Position numbers and translations under genes: made by a program. From Acanthosoma haemorrhoidale (lineage: Eukaryota > Arthropoda > Insecta > Hemiptera > Acanthosomatidae), in assembly GCA_930367205.1 (NCBI GenBank), contig OV884012.1, positions 36,905,520-36,969,519 on the forward strand: a DNA stretch of 64,000 nucleotides, written 5' to 3'. A model generated the notes under the pieces. That model searched no databases and was not told the origin of the DNA. It worked only from the letters and a program-made list of their open reading frames with translations. This document shows positions 23,409-35,439 of the stretch, piece after piece (within the stretch, counting starts at the first letter, position 1; every line of letters begins with the position of its first letter).

Positions 23409-24599
23409 TTGCGAGGTAGTGGGAGAGAAGAATATTTTTTAATATTGAATAAAGGTGGGCGAAGAAAGGGGGATACGACGGACGAGAAGTATCCTATTCC
23501 CCGATTTGAGGACATATTAGACAGATTGAACGGGGCGACAATATTTAGTACCCTAGATCTAAAGGCAGGCTATCACCAGATCAAGATGAGCGCGAACGAC
23601 CAAGAAAAAACGGCCTTTACATTTGAGAGGGGGCATTATCAATTTACCAGAATGCCATTTGGACTGAAAAACGCCCCGATTACCTTTCAACGCCTAATGG
23701 ATGAATTTTTGAGGGGAATAGACGAGGTGGTATGCCAGGTCTACATGGACGATCTGTTAGTTTTCAGCAGAACGGAGGCAGAGCACGTTGAGCACCTAAG
23801 AAGTGTATTTCAAAGAGTCCGCGAATTCGGATTAAAATTGTCCATGGAGATGTCTTTGTTGGGGAAGAAAAAAATCAATTTTTTGGGCCACACCATCTCA
23901 CAGGAGGGGGTTAAGCCAGACTCTACGAAGGTCGAGGCGATTAGAAGGATGGTGGTGCCCACAGATGTAAAGGGGATCCGGCGACTTCTGAGGACGCTTA
24001 ATTATTACAGAAGATTTGTGCCGGACATGGCGGCATACCTGGTGCCTATTAATAATTTACTGCGAAAGGGAGCGAGGGTGGTAATTACCCCAATCATGGA
24101 GCAGAACATCCGGAAATGTATGTCTAGCTTACAGGAGGAACCAATATTAGCATTTCCCGATTTCCAACATCCCTTCACAATCACCACTGATGCCAGCGAA
24201 TACGCACTGGGGGCAGTGTTGTCGCAGGAGAGATACGGTGGGGAGAGCCCGGTGGCGTACGCTAGTCGACGGCTCACAGAAACGGAAGCGCGGTATAGTG
24301 CTCTAGACAGGGAGCTCCTAGTTATCGTCTGGGCTATAGACCATTTCCGCCCATATGTCTTCGGCAGAAAATTCCGTGTTCACACTGACCACAGACCCCT
24401 ACAATGGGTAGGAAAGTTAAAGGAGTCCTCGGCATGGGTCACGAGGTGGAAAGAGTTTTTGTCCCAGTACAATATGGAGATCATATATAAACCCGGGAAA
24501 GAGAACGTAGTGGCAGACTGGCTGTCCAGAGCTATTACTGTGAATGCATTGGAAGAAGGGGAACCATCCAGGGAAATCCAACAGTTTTTCCGGGAATGA
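23409..24599 (+). pseudogene. reverse transcriptase-RNase H of Gypsy copy 1 (open frame, N-terminus lost)
   Basis: A 396-codon open frame without its own ATG (it opens at TTG). Residues 1-23 are junction sequence; recognisable reverse transcriptase starts about residue 24 (DEKYPIPRF). First catalytic Asp is D50 in LDLKAGYHQ; the YMDD box is at residues 112-115; RMPFGLKNAP is at 81-90. Next come FLGHTIS (158-164) and then RNase H with all four DEDD residues: D261 (TTDASEYALGAVLS), E302, D327 (HTDHRP) and D370 (ENVVADWLSR). The N-terminal fingers that precede DEKYP in the second copy are absent. The domain converts element RNA to DNA. It is translatable only as part of a polyprotein that no longer exists here. 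Confidence 0.9.
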
Positions 24600-24857
24600 A
24601 CACCCGGGAAGGATGGAAGCCTCGGTACGCGAGGAGATAGTGAGGGCGAGGAAACCCTTGAAGAGGAAGTTTCAGCCGCCGAAAGACCTGTTGAAATGTA
24701 AGTAATTGAAGGGATCGTGAACGACAAAAGACGGCAGATCATTTGGAAATTCAAGACCTCAGGGTGGCTGCAGATCGCATTTGACAGTTATGGCAGAAGT
24801 AAAATCGCGACGATTTAGTCGCCACCAGGGGTTAGGAACGACCAAATTTGCCGTGCA

Positions 24858-25955
24858 TTGAAAGATACCTTGGAACCCGGAAAGACCCATCATGTATTTG
24901 TAGGGAATGCCACTATTTGGGAGAGAATTCAAAGACTCTGGCGAACGGAACAACTTGGAGTGGATAGGATATTTATTCGGTGCACGTCGATGGTGGAGAC
25001 ACTTAAAGACAGAGAAAAGCAGCTGGAAGTGGCGCTGGCCTATCACCAAGGAAAAACTGTGGCGTTCACTGTGGCGTTCAGGAAACGTTGCAAGCGTTGC
25101 GGCGGAGGTACTTTTGGTGGGGAATGAAAAAGAGCATACGAAAAAGCATAAGAAATGATAGGGGCATATGCAGTTTGTCTCACTACGAAGTATGACAGAC
25201 TTCCGCCACGGGGGCGACAAGAAGAATCACCCACCACCGAGACACCGTTGAGCGACTTACAAGTGGATACCTTCACTTGGAGGGGGTATAAGTGGGTTAC
25301 TACAATCCACATCTTTAGCAAGGTGCCCATGGCGCACCCGGTGCAAGAACGGTCATCAGACGCGGTAATGCTAGCATTAAATACCTGGTTCCTGTTTTAC
25401 GGAGTACCATACCGGATCTCGTCGGCTGGGGGCAGAGAATTCGACAATGCCAACATCCGGAAAGAAATGAAGACTCTCGATGTCTCTTGGCAACTTAATA
25501 CCCCAGGGCACCCTAAGAGTAGAGGAGGGATAGAAAGATTGCACAGCACCCTGAGTGACCACCTGCGGGTATATAACGCGGAAAAGGGTCTACCGGCGAA
25601 TGAGGCGATGCCGAAGGCGGTGGCCGCTTACAATCATTCGATCCACACCACGACAGCGTTCTCCCCGTTCGAGATCCTCTTTGGGCTGCGCAAAAGACAG
25701 AGAAATGGGGCAGAGACGGTAGCAGAGGCGGAGAAAATGGCAAGTAATACTGTCGGTTTGAGGAAAATATGTGACAAAGTCCGAGAAAGGGTAACGAGAG
25801 ACAAGTGGAACGGGAAAACCTCAAAGTCTGGGATCGAATGGGGGAACTTAAAATCGGGACTATCTTCTATAAAAAACTAGAGTCAAATAGGAGCAAAGAG
25901 CTGGTGCGATATGAGGGCCCATTTAAAGTGGTCGTGATTAGGGAACACAACGTCG
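24858..25955 (+). pseudogene. integrase region of Gypsy copy 1, catalytic Asp lost
   Basis: The first part (24858-25060) holds a linker, GKTHHVFVGNATIWERIQRL, that is also present in the second copy, then AYHQGK where the HHCC zinc module should begin. A frameshift scrambles that module. The core frame (25155-25880) has D38 in LQVDTF and E127 in PKSRGGIERLHSTL. The second catalytic residue is Ala (A91 in SSAGGREFDN) where the other copy has Asp. A C-terminal piece with VRYEGPFKVVV continues in the same frame after an in-frame stop (TAG at 25878-25880), and similarity ends near 25955. Without the middle Asp the enzyme would be inactive. Confidence 0.85.
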
Positions 25956-26541
25956 ATAAAGGAATTTCTTTAGTATAAATAGAATATACTATATGTTGTG
26001 TTTTATTCAAAATAGTTGGTATAAAATGATAGATATCTACATTGCTTGTATATTAACTATTTTAACTTGTGCTTACATATACAGTGGTCTCTTCATTGAT
26101 GGTGTGTCTCAAGACAGATAGTCCCAATCCTTTAGTCTACGTCCCCGAAAACAAGTGAGATCCGTTATCGAGATCACACCCGAAAGAAGAGAGTGAGTTT
26201 CTTTATCTCTGCTTTTTTAAAGGATAATATTTCTTAATCCCCTCTCCTCCGACTTCACAACCAAAAAGGGCGGTTTCCTCTTTGATCTCTTCTAAAGGCA
26301 GCTTTTTTCATCATTTCATTCAAACCAAGCGAGTACGTTCCTTTAACACTTATTGGATACTGCCATCTGCTATCCTTGACCAGACTCTCCAGTTACCGTT
26401 ACCTATGTGCCAGAAGTTTATTGCTTGTCAATCAAACCTTTTATTTTAATGGCAGTCGGTAAAGGACACCTGCACCTTACCGCTTCTCACATATTCAATT
26501 TCAATCTGCTAATATTATGATTTATGTGTTTTTATGTATTT
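25956..26541. other. spacer between Gypsy copy 1 and a MITE
   Basis: No gene or repeat recognised. Confidence 0.4.
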
Positions 26542-26833
26542 AGTTATCGTGACCTTTAATTTGAAACCCTACCTTATATAATTGGGAAATAATTACTTTT
26601 TAATTAAAAGCTGTTGAATAATATTTTGAATAATTTACGTGGATGGGTAGACATACAACAACAGAGGGATGTTATTTTTTGTAAAAGTTTTTCTTGATGT
26701 TCCTAATATTTTAAAAATACCAAAAACGTATGTAAAATAATAAAGTTAAAATATTATTCAACAGCTTGTAATTACAAAGTAATTATTTCCCAATTATATA
26801 AGGTAGGGTATCAAATTAAAGGTCACGATAACT
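26542..26833. mobile_element. foldback MITE, 292 bp with 86-bp inverted arms
   Basis: The left arm 26542-26627 (starting AGTTATCGTGACCTTTAATT) and the right arm 26748-26833 are reverse complements with only about four differences. The 120-bp centre is unique and non-coding. No clear target duplication is visible next to the arms. The structure fits a miniature inverted-repeat element, but the superfamily cannot be named from the ends. Confidence 0.85.
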
Positions 26834-29329
26834 TGCTTATTAATATGTATTAGCACGTGACAATGGAGTCCTAGCAATGGCCACTTTCTTGAATTATGTC
26901 CTGAGCGGCTATGGCTCTTGCGCTCTTGATCAGCCTACACTGGCTACGTATCCAGTGACGCGGCTGATGTAGGAGCGTGGGGGACTTCCCAAGACTCGGC
27001 TTCCTATTTCGCATGTGAGGTAGTTGACAACCATGTGGATTTGGGAGGTCTCTGGGCTGTTTGTAAATACTGTATGAATGAAAATTGTAAATATGGTATG
27101 AATGAGAACATTTATCACAATTACTTGTTGCCCAATAAGTCAGATTTTAATTTTATCGCAATAAAGAAGTTTCAATATTTCAATATTCAATATGCATATG
27201 TGTTGGAGCTTTATTGGAACATTATTATCATTATTTAAAAAGTCTTTAAAAGTGTCAATACATTTGTTTTAGCAACCGTACGAAACCCTTAATTGTGCGA
27301 TTGATCGCAATTAACTTGAATACGTTGTGTTGAATAGAGCTTGAATGGTGATGCTTCAGAATGTTGAAAAAACAGATGAATATATTTTTCCAAGGTAATG
27401 TAGCATGTATTTCATCATTTATCGTATTTAAAGAAATTCCAATATCACACATGTAATCTGCTTCTAGCGCCTTGACACTAGGAGTGATAAGTCTTGAGAA
27501 TTGAAGTTTTGTCAATTAAGATCTAGCTTAAGACCTTAAGTCAACAGTGATCATTATGAACATTATACATTGCCCACAATACTTGAAAGCTGTCACAAGT
27601 TTTACTCGTTTTAAAGCAATTATTATCTTTTTCTGACTGTGGAAATCAATTAATTAATAAAGGTTATTAAGTCAAGAAAATATTATATATCTAGCTAATG
27701 CCGGTTATGGGATTTATATTTTATTAGTGAATAATTAAATCTTCTCAAAATATTTTTTTTTATTGCATAGGTATTTCTAAATCAGATTAGCTGTCTTTTT
27801 CGTTGCTAAAATATATAACATAAACTGGAGTAATTATTTATTAGTCAAATTAAAATGTAGTTAAAATATTTCAATTGAAAATAATAAGTATGGTATATTG
27901 CTTGATTATTATTAACGACTGAGGCAGACTTTGGAATAGAGATATTCTGTATTATTGCAATAATATACCTTTAAATGTTACTTCAGAAATATAGGGATCG
28001 TTGAAAGACATTTGCCTGCCAGACATGCCATTTCCTCATATTTGCAGCCTTTTTTCTGTATATTTTACAGTGAAAATCAATATTCCTAAAAACTTGAGAA
28101 CAACTTGTTATCCCCAAACACTGAGATGTCTATCGTTTAGTGCTGCCGGTATCGTTGCAGACTACACGCGACTTAGTTAATAGTATTGTGGCTATATAGT
28201 ATGGTTAGCACTATGTTCTAACCTCACGGATATCGTGTGCCTCACGTATCGTCCTAAACGTTTCGAAATCCATAAAAAATGCGTTCTACAGCCCTTGTAG
28301 CTTGTGTGTGCATATCTACAAGGGATGTTCCCGGTTTAATGAGCTGCAGTAATGTTCCACCGGATCGCCGACCTAGTTACAGTACTTGGCATTGTGGTTC
28401 CAACCCGAACTAGGCCGCATTTCCGCGTAGCATTGTCCTCAGATTTAGCACCAAGTTCGTGGAACGTTAGAGAATAGTGGCGAGATTCCTAGAATAGGGG
28501 CTAGATAATAATTCAGAGATATTGTTTAGTTCAAATTAGTGTGCTCTGCGTGGAGCAGTGTTCGCGAGGGTGTTTCGCGAAATTCTGAATCTAATGCACC
28601 GACCAATAATACTCTTGAATGTATTTAACGGTAATTATCCAAGGTTAAATTCATGTTATTACTTATTAATTCACTTCAATAATCGACTATTTAAATAAAC
28701 TATCGAATTTTAATTAATTTTCCAATTTAAATATTATTGTGTTGCAATCAATTATGAAAAAAACAATATTTTTTAAAAAATTGATATAAACATATAAATC
28801 GATCGGGTTTTACATGATAAGACAATCATCTACTTTGATATTTGCTAATAATCATTAAATGATTATGAAACGTAGCCTTGTTTTAAAACATAACGCTTCA
28901 TTTTTTTTTCATCTTTCTTTATTTCCTAAAAGACAAAACAAAAATATACAGTAATTTAAAACCTAAAAAAGCTGCCGCTACCACTATATAATAACGATAT
29001 CTAATTATATATAATAATTCAATATTCCATATTACTCTCAAAGCTTAACTTTTTAGCATTGCATTTTTTATTGTGGCGTGGCCTACAATTTTCTCTAATC
29101 CTTGACATATATTCTAAAGGGCTACGATTGATTATAAATAGTTTCAGTTTATATTATATTATACTAACAAATTGGTACCATTTCGAGAAGTATGGAGTTC
29201 CTTCATAAGTAACAGCTCTTAATATTATTCTCCATCCAAAACAAGCCTTTAAAAAGTTATACTTATATGTGATGCACAAATTTATTTTCTGGGAGAAATC
29301 CCATACTTAGAGCGACATAGGGTTTTCAC
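26834..29329. other. AT-rich stretch, no gene recognised
   Basis: A slightly GC-richer block lies at 28130-28560. Frames at 26930-27118 and 27255-27515 lack motifs. Confidence 0.45.
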
Positions 29330-29660
29330 TTTTTTTCACTCACTTAGAATTTTATGAAATTCAGAATCAATATGGGATACAAAGCTAAACGTCAGTATAG
29401 ACAATTGCTTCAGCTCTTTTGAATTTCCTAAAGAGGTAGGGAAGAAAGCTATGACAGTTGTCGGTACCCTACGAACAAAACAAATTCCAAATTTCTTTAA
29501 ACATTCCGAAAAAAACAAGAACACCTTAGTGATATCTTGCATTTGACAGGGAAAACCAACGAGAAAGTCATTCAATATTATAACATGGCGAAAGGTGGTG
29601 TGGGCCATGACATTACAACCAAACAGAAAAGTTACCAATGGCCCATTGTTCACAATCTTC
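29330..29660 (+). pseudogene. piggyBac-like transposase, C-terminal remnant
   Basis: The translation gives EVGKKAMTVVGTLRTKQIPN and then, after a stop and frameshift, EKVIQYYNMAKGGVGHDIT and YQWPIVHNL. These match the order VVGTLR ... YN-TKGGVD ... RWP near the end of the piggyBac catalytic domain; the Asp normally in KGGVD is missing. The relic stops where a poly(T) tract (29664) begins the reversed LINE copy. No inverted ends were found. Confidence 0.65.
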
Positions 29661-29663
29661 GAC

Positions 29664-29990
29664 TTTTTTTTTTTTTTTTCTTCCTAGCCATTTTAAATTT
29701 ACAGATAGTTATATACAATTATAGATCCTCAGGGGAATCTATTTACAATTTATTTTTGTATTTCCTGTAGCGTCGCTACATTATATACAGGTTTTGTTAT
29801 TATATAATGAATAAACAAGTATAATGATAAGATACACATTATACGTGACTGGACTAAATTGACTAATAAAGGTGATGGTGCTCACCTTTTTGATTAAACT
29901 TAAAACTAACTTACAAACTAATTCTTGACCTAATTTTCCCCCGACAGTCTATTGCCATCGATGCGGATGGGGTCATAGTGTAAAAAACTG
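29664..29990 (-). mobile_element. Jockey-like LINE, 5'-truncated 3' end with poly(A)
   Basis: Read on the minus strand this is the same sequence as 57911-58317. Shared landmarks are ACACTATGACC, GCATCGATGGCAA, AGACTGTCGGGG, AAAGGTGAG, a palindrome TGTAGCGTCGCTACA (29766-29780) and TCTACAATTATAG-type sequence before the tail. The poly(A) appears as a T run at 29664-29679. Only 3'-UTR-like sequence remains. No target duplication was confirmed. Confidence 0.8.
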
Positions 29991-31394
29991 TTTTTTTTTC
30001 TGTTTTTTTTCTTAGCTTTCTAATTATAAGATTAAGGATGAGGGAAAAATAAAGGAATATTTGGCTTGACCGGATCCTTGTACTAGGAGTACCTGCTTGA
30101 AGGTGGTGTGAGGGAATTAAGGAGTGTGGGAAGCCTCGGTAGAGTTTGATTGTTGTGGTACAGTGGTGAGGGTCCACTGGTGGCTGGGCCTAGAGTCCCT
30201 GTAGGCATGTAGTGCAGTCTTATTTAGTTGGATAGCAGTGATGTGTGCCCGTTAGAGGCTTGTTGTTGGTGGGCCAAGCGCTGTGATGTCCACCATTTTG
30301 GTCTGCTTTACCAGATCTTGAGAGTTGCCACCTTGCCGGTAGCGGTGGGGGGTGTCATGTCTCGGAACAGAGGGTTTTGGCTATGTTTCATCGAGTCATA
30401 TATAAACTTTTTATTCGTAGGGAAAGTGATTTGAGTAATGATGAAATCGCTTATAATTATGTTGACTAAATGATTAACTAGTGCAGTAGTAATAGTGCAC
30501 TGATCAAAAGGCTTGCCATTTATTTTATCGACTAATATTGTATACATAAATTATGAGCAAAGTCCATTTTATCTTAAAATCAGTAAAAACAATTGAGCGT
30601 TTCCACTATTGGGCATTTACTATTTAAATTTCACATGGTATGTAATTAGAAAAATATTGTAAAATGAAAAAACAAGGAATAGTCATATTTTTTACATTCC
30701 GATTGATTTTCTTTTACAATTGTTTTGATCTGTCGACATCTCTCTTCCTTTAATATAGGCATCACACATACTGATATGGCAACAGACACTTGATTGCCGC
30801 TAAAGTAAATCACGTTGCCGCAAGTGCACTATTTCCCGGGAAAATATTTTCCCTTACCCCTATGTAAAAAAAGGACTTAAAAACTAAAAGTACATGATGC
30901 TGTCTCGGTACTCATACTACGAGTTTCTTTTATTCTTCTTTGGGGATTTTGATTACACTACCTGGCAGTTACGATAGGAATAATCTCATTTGAACCACCT
31001 CGGTTACAGAAAATTGCCATTTAAACGAACGTACTAAGCTAAAAAAAAACTCAATGTCATTAAATACGCTTCTAACGTTGGCTCCTAAAACTTTAAATTT
31101 TTTCTGCGTTATTTTCTCTTATGTGCCACCAAGGTGAAAAAATCAGGGCCTCAAATCTTGATTGGCCTCGATCGGTTGATGAAGCCGTATATAGTATTTT
31201 ATATATATTTTATAGTATTTTACTGTATATTATCGTTTATTTTTCCTCGAAATTTACAGTATATGTAATTATCTAATATAATATATGTTATTATAAAATC
31301 TCGTAAGGAGATAATAAATGATGTATTCAATCAATTCTTATCATTCTACATACATGTATGTAATGAATTGGCCATATTTCTCTCTCTCTCTCTC
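29991..31394. other. stretch without recognised gene
   Basis: A GC-richer part at about 30090-30370 has no identifiable coding content; the rest is AT-rich. Confidence 0.4.
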
Positions 31395-31425
31395 GGGTTC
31401 GGGCGTAGTAGCCCCGGGATTGGCC
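31395..31425. repeat. 31-bp unit identical to 9885-9915
   Basis: GGGTTCGGGCGTAGTAGCCC followed by CGGGATTGGCC is identical at both sites. Here it follows a short CT run directly, with no LTR homology around it. Confidence 0.85.
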
Positions 31426-31527
31426 GAAATAAAACCTTATCATTCACTATAGGCAGGAATGACCTGCCTATATGAGGCAGATATTCTGAGCTTTTTCATT
31501 AAGTTGGAACCGGACACTTGAAGTGAG

Positions 31528-31698
<171 letters not shown>

Positions 31699-31699
31699 G

Positions 31700-33264
31700 C
31701 TCGTTTCCTGAATTATTATACAATTAATCATAAGGGCTTCATATGTATTTGGGTTTAAGTTTATCCCAAGTACCCTCAACCGGTTTTAATGATTTTTGTT
31801 AAGAACTATGATTACATCAATAGAAGTTTTAGGAGATATTCCACAATTTATATTTTCCCAAAAGTCAACTATTACAAAAATAAAAAAAATATTATTGTTA
31901 GAATGTTAGAAATTGGCCCAGCGTTACCATTTTTGTGTCACGTTCAAGTTTTACGTTTAGAGAGCTCAAATTTGAATTTTATGAAATGTACAAATAACGG
32001 TGGGGTCATACATTTTTAAATGATTTCTTTAGATACTCCTTTTACCCCCTTAAAAATTTTATCCGATGTCAAGGGAGATTTGTAGGGATGTTTTTCAAGC
32101 CATTTGTCAGAGAGAAAGAGTCGAAATGAAAAATGTAAGGAAGGCAGGTCTAAAACGGTAAGTGCTGGAGGACGGAGAAAAGGATATCAAGCCTTTCCCT
32201 TTTAGAGTCGGGCTGGCTTTTTTTGAGGGAGCTGGTAGAGATTTTTCCCTCGTCACTATCTCTCTTCAGGAGCAAGCCTTAAGACCTTGTTTGATACGGT
32301 AACTTCAGAAAAGCCCTTCCTGTTCTTTTTATCTTTTATATTGGCTGTATTTTTAACAAGACGAAAATTTGCAGTGGAATCGTCTGATAAATTCAAATGA
32401 CGTTTCACCAAACAGGGGTTGCTAAGCCTCAGTTATTTGTCCGTCACATGTCACATGGATCAATAGTTATTTTTTTGGATTTTGATATCTCACCTTAAAT
32501 AATACAAAACAAAATTCCATTACATAACAATTACAAAGATGTTAACTTACCTGAAATAGATCATTGACTAGATGCTTGATATTTTTTGACTTAAAAGCCA
32601 GAAGAAGATATCCGTATGATAATACTCATATGTACTAGTATAATCATAAATATGCCATCCAACTTTACTAATTTATTGCTTTGAAATTATTGGGTTAGAG
32701 ACCTGTTCATTACCTCATATGAATCCTAGTCATATGAATTCACCTTCTCTAGAACATCATCATTGTAGGTAATATGTTCGGGTTCATTACCTTCCTCTGT
32801 ACATGACCTGACTCTTGGATACTTTATACTCATCCCTTTTCTTTTCATCTCCTCTGCGCATTTTGCTTCTTGAAAAACTGCTATAAGTCCCAAATCATCT
32901 GTATGAATTAGATTTTATAGCCTGTCGTGGAATAAAAGACGATTTTAAGATCAAGGGACGCCAAGATTCCTTTCCCAAGGCTTTTTGATTATCGTTTGGA
33001 GAGAAAAAAGACGATCCTGCCTCTTTCTGCCTCAGCCAAACGCAACTTGAAACTCCTACTGACCATGCTCCCCACTCTTCTTAATGTATGTTCCAAAAAG
33101 CTGGATGTTTGGAAAACAAAGCATACTTACAGGCCTGGTAGTTATTGAGATTACGTTGGGTTCCTTTCTTACGAGTCGGTATTATAATATTACTTTCTCA
33201 CTGGTATCATTTGCTCTATTTGAGGTCCCAAATATTCTGGAGTAGTAGCTATAGGGTTTTAAAC
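31700..33264. other. stretch without recognised gene
   Basis: AT-rich DNA; no motif seen in short frames such as 31789-32019. Confidence 0.4.
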
Positions 33265-33460
33265 AGTGTAGGGGGCACCCACCGGAGGGACGTCTGACGA
33301 GACATTATTCATAAAACGGTGGTATTTGACTTTTGCTGGCGGCCTATTGATTTGACTCCATAAGATCTTAGAAGGTGTGCTCCGACAATGCACTATGTTC
33401 AGGTGAAGAGGTACATGCTAAGTATTATAGGTAGTTTACGTGGTCTTGGAATGAACATAG
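33265..33460 (-). repeat. reversed LTR fragment
   Basis: Read on the minus strand it contains GTTCATTCCAAGACCAC, TAAACTACCTATAATAC, CACCTGAACATAGTGCATTG and CGGAGCACACC, matching the 3' third of the LTRs at 16477 and 55513. It ends immediately upstream of the truncated second Gypsy copy. Confidence 0.65.
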
Positions 33461-33485
33461 AGTAAAACAGGTATGCTCTTGTAGC

Positions 33486-33947
33486 TTGGTTACCCTGGGG
33501 GGGCCCTGTAAAGTAGAAGGGGAAACGGTAATAGGTCTAGAAAGATGGAGTCGAGGCGGGGAGGAACTCAGAGTTCATATAGTGGGAAAAATGCCCAAGG
33601 AATACGGGGGGATCATCGGATGTGACCTGCTAGCGAAAGTAGGAGCAAGGGTGAGGAACAAAAAGGGAAGATGGGACATTCGTATAGGAGGGAAGAGATA
33701 TAGGTGCTCGAAACGAGGGAGTGACGTCGGGAAAGACGGTGGAGCGCGGATAGGACCAATTAGGCGAGCGCAGGACTGGAGAGATGAGCTCCGAAGGGAA
33801 TATGCGGATATATTCTTTAGAGAAGGCGAGAGATTGGGGGTCACGGAGTGCATGAAATCCCGCTCAGTAAGTTACGTGAAGGAGCGCCGATACCCGCAAG
33901 CTTTGAGGCACCATATCAAAGTAGAGCTGGACGACTTAAAAAGGTAG
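33486..33947 (+). pseudogene. protease C-terminal half and polyprotein linker of Gypsy copy 2
   Basis: The frame opens at TTG within the element. YGGIIGCDLLAKVGARV is the C-terminal retropepsin block. A charged linker follows, with a segment ending YADIFFREGERLGVTECMK that leads into the reverse transcriptase (RRYPQALRHHIKVELDDL). It stops at TAG 33945-33947. The same frame continues (GIIEDSTSPYNSPL) to another TAG at 33987-33989, where a Trp is usual, and then VVVDYRRLND. Confidence 0.75.
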
Positions 33948-34076
33948 GGGATCATTGAGGACAGCACGTCACCGTACAATAGCCCTTTGTAGGCAGTCAA
34001 GAAGAAGAGTGCTGAAGACGGGGGACCCGAAAAATATAGAGTTGTCGTAGACTATAGGCGACTCAACGACAACACA

Positions 34077-35379
34077 GTGGACGAGAAATACCCGATCCCC
34101 AGATTCGATGACATCTTAGACCGACTGAGCGGGGCACAGATCTTTAGCACGTTTGACCTCAAAGCGGGGTACCACCAAATACAGAAGGATCACCACAAAA
34201 CAGCCTTCACCTTCGAACGAGGGCATTATGAATTCACACGGATGCCATTTGGTCTCAAAAACGCACCTATCCCGTTCCAGAGACTTATGGACGAGTTACT
34301 AAGGGGTATCGATGAGTCCATGTGCCAAATTTATATGGACGACCTCCTAGTATTTTGTGCGGATGAGGCCCAACACGAAGTGCACCTGAAAACTGTGTTC
34401 AACCGAGTGAGGCAATTCGGATTAAAAATGTCAGAGGAAAAGTCCCGGTTAGGCCAGGAAATTATTACCTTCTTGGGACACACAATCTCCAAGGAGGGAG
34501 TGCGACCAGATGCTGGGAAGATAGCAGCCATCCAAAAGATGGCGGTCCCGTCCGATGTCAAGGGAACCCAACGCCTTTTAGGAACGCTAAATTTCTATAA
34601 AAGATTTGTCCCCAAACTGGCGGCGTATCTAGTCCCTCTCAATGACCTCCTGAAAAAGGGACGGAAGGTGATCATCACTCCCGATATAGAGGCGAACATC
34701 CGAAAGTGCATGATCCGTTTGCAGGAACACCCGGTGTTGGCATTTCCCGATTTTAATAAGAAGTTCGCAATTACGACGGATTCTAGCGAATACGCCTTGG
34801 AAGCGGTCCTATCGCAGGCGGGAGGCAAAGGAGACCAACCAGTAGTGCATGCCAGTAGACGCCTAACGGAGGCAGAAAGCCGATACAGTGCACTAGAACG
34901 GGAGTCTAGGGATCGTCTGGGCAATTGCCCATTTTCGGCCCTATGTATTCGGGAGAAGATTCCGAGTCCACACGGATCACCGTCCGTTACAATGGGTAGG
35001 GAAACTGAAGGAGTCATCGGCAAGGGTCACGAGGTGGAAGGAATTCCTTAGCCAGTACAACATGGAGATTGTATATAAGCCCAGCAAGGAAAACGTCGTC
35101 GCGGACTGGCTGTCACGGGCAGTCAACGCCATAGAACCAGAACAAGGGGAATCATCCAGAGATGACCGGCAGTTCCTCCGGGAATGGAGGCCAGAGGAAG
35201 AGGGTGATCAAAGAGAATCTGGTTCCGCGGAGGATGGGCAGTCGACAGAAGGAGGGAGCTCGGGAGGTGACAGATACGCGGAGATGGAAGAGCTCCAGGA
35301 AATAGTCAACGATAAACGTCGTCAGATAATCTGGAAGACGCGAACAGCGGGACTGACGAAGATTGTTTGCAGCGCTTAG
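34077..35379 (+). pseudogene. reverse transcriptase-RNase H of Gypsy copy 2, frameshifted
   Basis: The first open part (34077-35051) has FDLKAGYHQ, RMPFGLKNAP, the YMDD box and FLGHTIS. RNase H starts with a TTDSSEYAL block, where copy 1 has TTDASEYAL. A single-base frameshift near 34905, after ALERE, moves the rest of RNase H (IVWAIAHFRPYVFGR, HTDHRPLQW) to another frame, which is read on from 35062 (NMEIVYKPSKENVVADWLSR). The coding frame then runs to 35379 through an acidic Glu/Ser/Gly-rich linker. A usual enzyme core is present but not in one frame. Confidence 0.88.
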
Positions 35380-35439
35380 AACAGATCCACAACAACGACC
35401 ATCTGGTCGCAGCCGGGAGTAAAACTGGACCAGATCTGC

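Larger units (their letters stand above)
21768..25955 (+). mobile_element. Ty3/Gypsy retrotransposon copy 1, decayed, 3' truncated
   Basis: In order: 5' LTR, tRNA-Phe primer-binding site, gag with a CCHC knuckle, protease, reverse transcriptase, RNase H and integrase. This is the Ty3/Gypsy gene order. The target on the left is TATATA, just before AGTTAA. Gag is frameshifted. Sequence between the protease and the start of the reverse transcriptase is lost. The integrase is frameshifted and has lost a catalytic Asp. Similarity to the second copy (33480-37057) stops near 25955, before any polypurine tract or 3' LTR, so the 3' end is gone. No envelope frame is seen. The coding DNA is GC-richer than its surroundings. 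Confidence 0.9.
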
